Source: Thermoplasmata archaeon (GTDB lineage: Archaea; Thermoplasmatota; Thermoplasmata; Thermoplasmatales; Aciduliprofundaceae). From it: a DNA stretch of 7,389 nucleotides. The notes under the pieces are model-generated. The model was not told the origin of the DNA and made no database searches. It saw only the letters and a list, made by a program, of their open reading frames with translations. The translations under genes and the position numbers were made by a program. Of the stretch, positions 6,656 through 7,389 are shown piece after piece. Positions within the stretch are counted from its first letter, which is position 1. Every line of letters starts with the position of its first letter. Location: the NCBI GenBank assembly GCA_021163705.1, contig JAGGTO010000098.1, positions 1-7,389 of the forward strand, in the 5' to 3' direction.

Positions 6656-7063
6656 TTAATCACCCACCTTTTCTAAAGCTTCTCTATAGCATTCATCTAA
6701 CGGACCCATTTTGGGAAATAGTTTCTGCATTTTCAGCGAAGATACGCCCCTGAACTTTATTTTGCCTGCGAGATAGGCTTTCACTGCATCAATCTCTCCC
6801 AGAAACATATTATGCAATGTCTCTGAGTCCGTGATGATCATGCATTTTGGTCTACCTTCCAGTTCTTCTACAACTTCGTACTCACCCTCCTCTGTGAGCT
6901 TCACATGGAACTTGTAATCGCAGTCTTTGAAATGTATGGTTAGTGTATCAAACTCTTCTGCAACCTCTGCAATATCCTCTTTGTCTGCTCTCTCATTCAA
7001 AAGTTCAAATAGTGTCCTGTAGACTTTTGGCAAATCTTCACAATTTGGCTTTTCAAGATCCAT
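6656..7063 (-). CDS. SCP2 (sterol carrier protein 2)-like small protein
   Basis: A 135-residue soluble protein with no signal peptide or membrane segment. Residues about 35-125 match the SCP2 fold: strands DTLTIHFKD and KFHVKL, the segment RPKCMIITDSETLHNMFLGE (71-90), then the most diagnostic stretch AVKAYLAGKIKFRGVSSLKM (93-112) and a final amphipathic helix. SCP2 domains form a hydrophobic tunnel that binds lipids, fatty acyl groups or other apolar ligands; in archaea most stand-alone copies have no known role. It is the first gene of the operon, two bases ahead of the RuBisCO-like gene, with GAGGTGA four bases before its ATG. Four cysteines (8, 48, 74, 125) are scattered, with no metal motif. 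It may carry or shield a hydrophobic intermediate, or be an accessory or redox-sensing partner; this cannot be decided. Fold assignment is reasonably sure, function is not. Confidence 0.85.
   Translation of the reverse strand: MDLEKPNCEDLPKVYRTLFELLNERADKEDIAEVAEEFDTLTIHFKDCDYKFHVKLTEEGEYEVVEELEGRPKCMIITDSETLHNMFLGEIDAVKAYLAGKIKFRGVSSLKMQKLFPKMGPLDECYREALEKVGD
6660..6665 (-). promoter_or_regulatory. Ribosome binding site of the RuBisCO-like gene
   Basis: Minus-strand GGGTGA, within AAGGTGGGTGA (6660-6670), lies six bases before the ATG at 6653. It sits in the last codons of the SCP2-like gene, immediately before its stop at 6656-6658, which again points to coupled translation. Confidence 0.7.
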
Positions 7064-7067
7064 ACCA

Positions 7068-7074
7068 TCACCTC
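7068..7074 (-). promoter_or_regulatory. Ribosome binding site of the SCP2-like gene
   Basis: GAGGTGA on the minus strand precedes the ATG at 7063 by four bases. It is the only Shine-Dalgarno sequence of the operon that lies outside another gene, as expected for the first gene, and shows that this transcript has a short leader, unlike the two plus-strand genes. Confidence 0.75.
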
Positions 7075-7090
7075 ACAAAAAATAATTATG

Positions 7091-7100
7091 AAGGACCCTT
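7091..7100. repeat. Short inverted repeat between TATA box and start of the operon
   Basis: AAGG-AC-CCTT is a palindrome with four-base arms around a two-base centre. It overlaps the end of the proposed minus-strand TATA box and lies upstream of the predicted transcription start near 7078, where a bound regulator could block initiation. It is very short, so it could be chance. Confidence 0.3.
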
Positions 7101-7107
7101 TATTAAT
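7099..7107 (-). promoter_or_regulatory. Candidate TATA box of the five-gene operon
   Basis: On the minus strand ATTAATAAA lies with its centre about 26 bases before position 7077. That would give a leader of about 14 bases containing the GAGGTGA ribosome binding site of the SCP2-like gene. The purine-rich GAAAAC just upstream could be the BRE. The box is weaker than the two plus-strand promoters, and other AT-rich stretches in 7111-7140 are possible alternatives. Confidence 0.45.
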
Positions 7108-7113
7108 GTTTTC

Positions 7114-7135
7114 TAAAAATTTTCATAAAAATTTT
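7114..7135. repeat. Tandem TAAAAATTTT direct repeat, possible operator or UAS
   Basis: The ten bases TAAAAATTTT occur at 7114-7123 and again, identically, at 7126-7135, a period of twelve bases or about one helical turn. Each copy contains the self-complementary AAAATTTT, so the pair reads almost the same on both strands. It sits upstream of both divergent promoters, a natural place for a shared regulator. The region is very AT-rich, so chance or intrinsic DNA bending are alternatives. Confidence 0.4.
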
Positions 7136-7168
7136 AAAAGATTCCATAATCTAACAGTTCGATTTAAA

Positions 7169-7181
7169 AAATGTTTTATAT
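7169..7181 (+). promoter_or_regulatory. Archaeal BRE/TATA promoter of the class II aldolase (leaderless)
   Basis: TTTTATAT at 7174-7181, preceded by AAATG, is centred about 24 bases before the ATG at 7202, so transcription should begin at or very near the start codon. A GGAGGA at 7182-7187 looks like a Shine-Dalgarno sequence but is 14 bases from the ATG and would lie upstream of the predicted transcript start, so it is probably not used. A TTTAAAAA at 7163-7170 is an alternative box that would give a short leader. Confidence 0.55.
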
Positions 7182-7201
7182 GGAGGAATAATTGAATATC
7201 T

Positions 7202-7389
7202 ATGGAAGATCTAAAAGAAGCTCTGGTTATGGCTGCCAAGGAAATTTACAAAAGAGGGCTCGTACAGGATGGAGAAGGAAATTTGAGTATTCGCATACCC
7301 GGTAAGGATGAGATGATAATTACTCCCACCGCAGATATATACATGCAACTGACAAAGGAAGATCTGGTTCACATAAATTTTGATGGCAC
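7202..7389 (+). CDS. Class II aldolase/adducin family protein (partial, 3' end outside window)
   Basis: Only the first 62 codons are present. They match the N-terminus of the class II aldolase family: a starting helix with AAKEIYKRGL (11-20), the phosphate-binding GEGNLSIR (24-31, with N27), the strand and loop EMIITPTADIYMQL (37-50) and KEDLVHINFDG (52-62). Family members include L-fuculose- and L-ribulose-phosphate enzymes and methylthioribulose-1-phosphate dehydratase, zinc enzymes that cleave, epimerise or dehydrate phosphorylated ketoses. The catalytic Glu/Asp and zinc-binding histidines lie beyond the window and cannot be checked. TPTA replaces the usual TPT/S-G phosphate loop of FucA, a small difference. 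An in-frame TGA at 7193-7195 rules out an earlier start. Divergent from the RuBisCO-like operon across 138 bases, it is a good candidate for the last, carbon-carbon-cleaving step of the same pathway. Confidence 0.88.
   Translation, partial: MEDLKEALVMAAKEIYKRGLVQDGEGNLSIRIPGKDEMIITPTADIYMQLTKEDLVHINFDG

Larger units (their letters stand above)
807..7063 (-). other. Five-gene operon: SCP2, RuBisCO-like protein, aminotransferase, kinase, permease
   Basis: All five genes lie on the minus strand with gaps of 2, 10, 5 and 6 bases between the chosen starts and the preceding stops. No gap has room for an internal promoter or terminator, and the Shine-Dalgarno motifs (GGGTGA or GAGGTGA) overlap or touch the preceding stop codons. 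One transcript from the promoter near 7099-7107 to the T-tract at 784-806 is the simplest reading. The tight packing argues that the products work in one pathway. Confidence 0.85.

Noticed and set aside
7182..7187. GGAGGA as ribosome binding site of the aldolase
   Set aside because: It is 14 bases from the ATG, too far, and the TATA box immediately before it predicts a transcript that starts after this motif.
3908..7389. Methionine salvage (MtnW enolase, MtnB dehydratase, aminotransferase)
   Set aside because: The superficial set of RuBisCO-like protein, class II aldolase-fold protein and aminotransferase fits, but the aminotransferase is class III, the kinase is FGGY instead of a methylthioribose kinase, and no MtnA, MtnX, MtnC or MtnD relative is in the window.
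1..7389. RNA genes, CRISPR arrays, insertion sequences or integration sites
   Set aside because: No cloverleaf-like tRNA pattern, rRNA segment, regularly spaced repeats, transposase motif or flanking duplications were recognised on either strand; nearly all the sequence is accounted for by coding regions.

Overview
The window looks like a piece of a euryarchaeal chromosome, probably thermophilic, though the species cannot be named from the sequence. Four things point that way: a FilR1-type (DUF1724) winged-helix regulator, TATA boxes about 25 bases upstream of start codons that have no leader, GGTGA-type ribosome binding sites, and AT-rich coding with heavy AGA/AGG and ATA use. No tRNA, rRNA, CRISPR array, insertion sequence or other sign of a mobile element was seen.

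Layout. Positions 45-797 (+) encode the FilR1-like regulator. It converges with a tightly packed five-gene minus-strand operon that starts near 7078 and ends near 807. In transcription order the operon encodes an SCP2-like small protein (7063-6656), a RuBisCO-like protein (6653-5316), a class III PLP aminotransferase (5305-3908), an FGGY sugar kinase (3902-2397) and an APC-family amino acid permease (2390-807). Gaps are 2 to 10 bases or absent, and every downstream gene has its Shine-Dalgarno sequence on or beside the stop codon of the gene before it. A 138-base intergenic region (7064-7201) holds back-to-back promoters and short repeats. It separates the operon from a divergent class II aldolase that starts at 7202 and runs off the window.

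The most interesting object is the RuBisCO-like protein. It keeps the carbamylated lysine and the metal ligands (K203, D205, E206), the first active-site lysine (K177), E56, T61, N127, H294, loop-6 K335 and S365. It has Cys, Ser and Leu where true RuBisCO has Lys177, Arg295 and His327. It should therefore be a form IV protein doing enolisation, isomerisation or decarboxylation chemistry on a RuBP-like substrate, not CO2 fixation.

Taken together, permease, aminotransferase, kinase, RuBisCO-like protein and aldolase suggest a catabolic route. An amino compound would be imported and deaminated, the polyol or keto product phosphorylated, rearranged by the RuBisCO-like protein and cleaved by the aldolase, with the SCP2 protein in an unknown accessory role. 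This set does not match the methionine salvage, archaeal AMP/form III RuBisCO or D-apionate pathways as known, so it may be an undescribed pathway. The order of steps and the substrates are inference.
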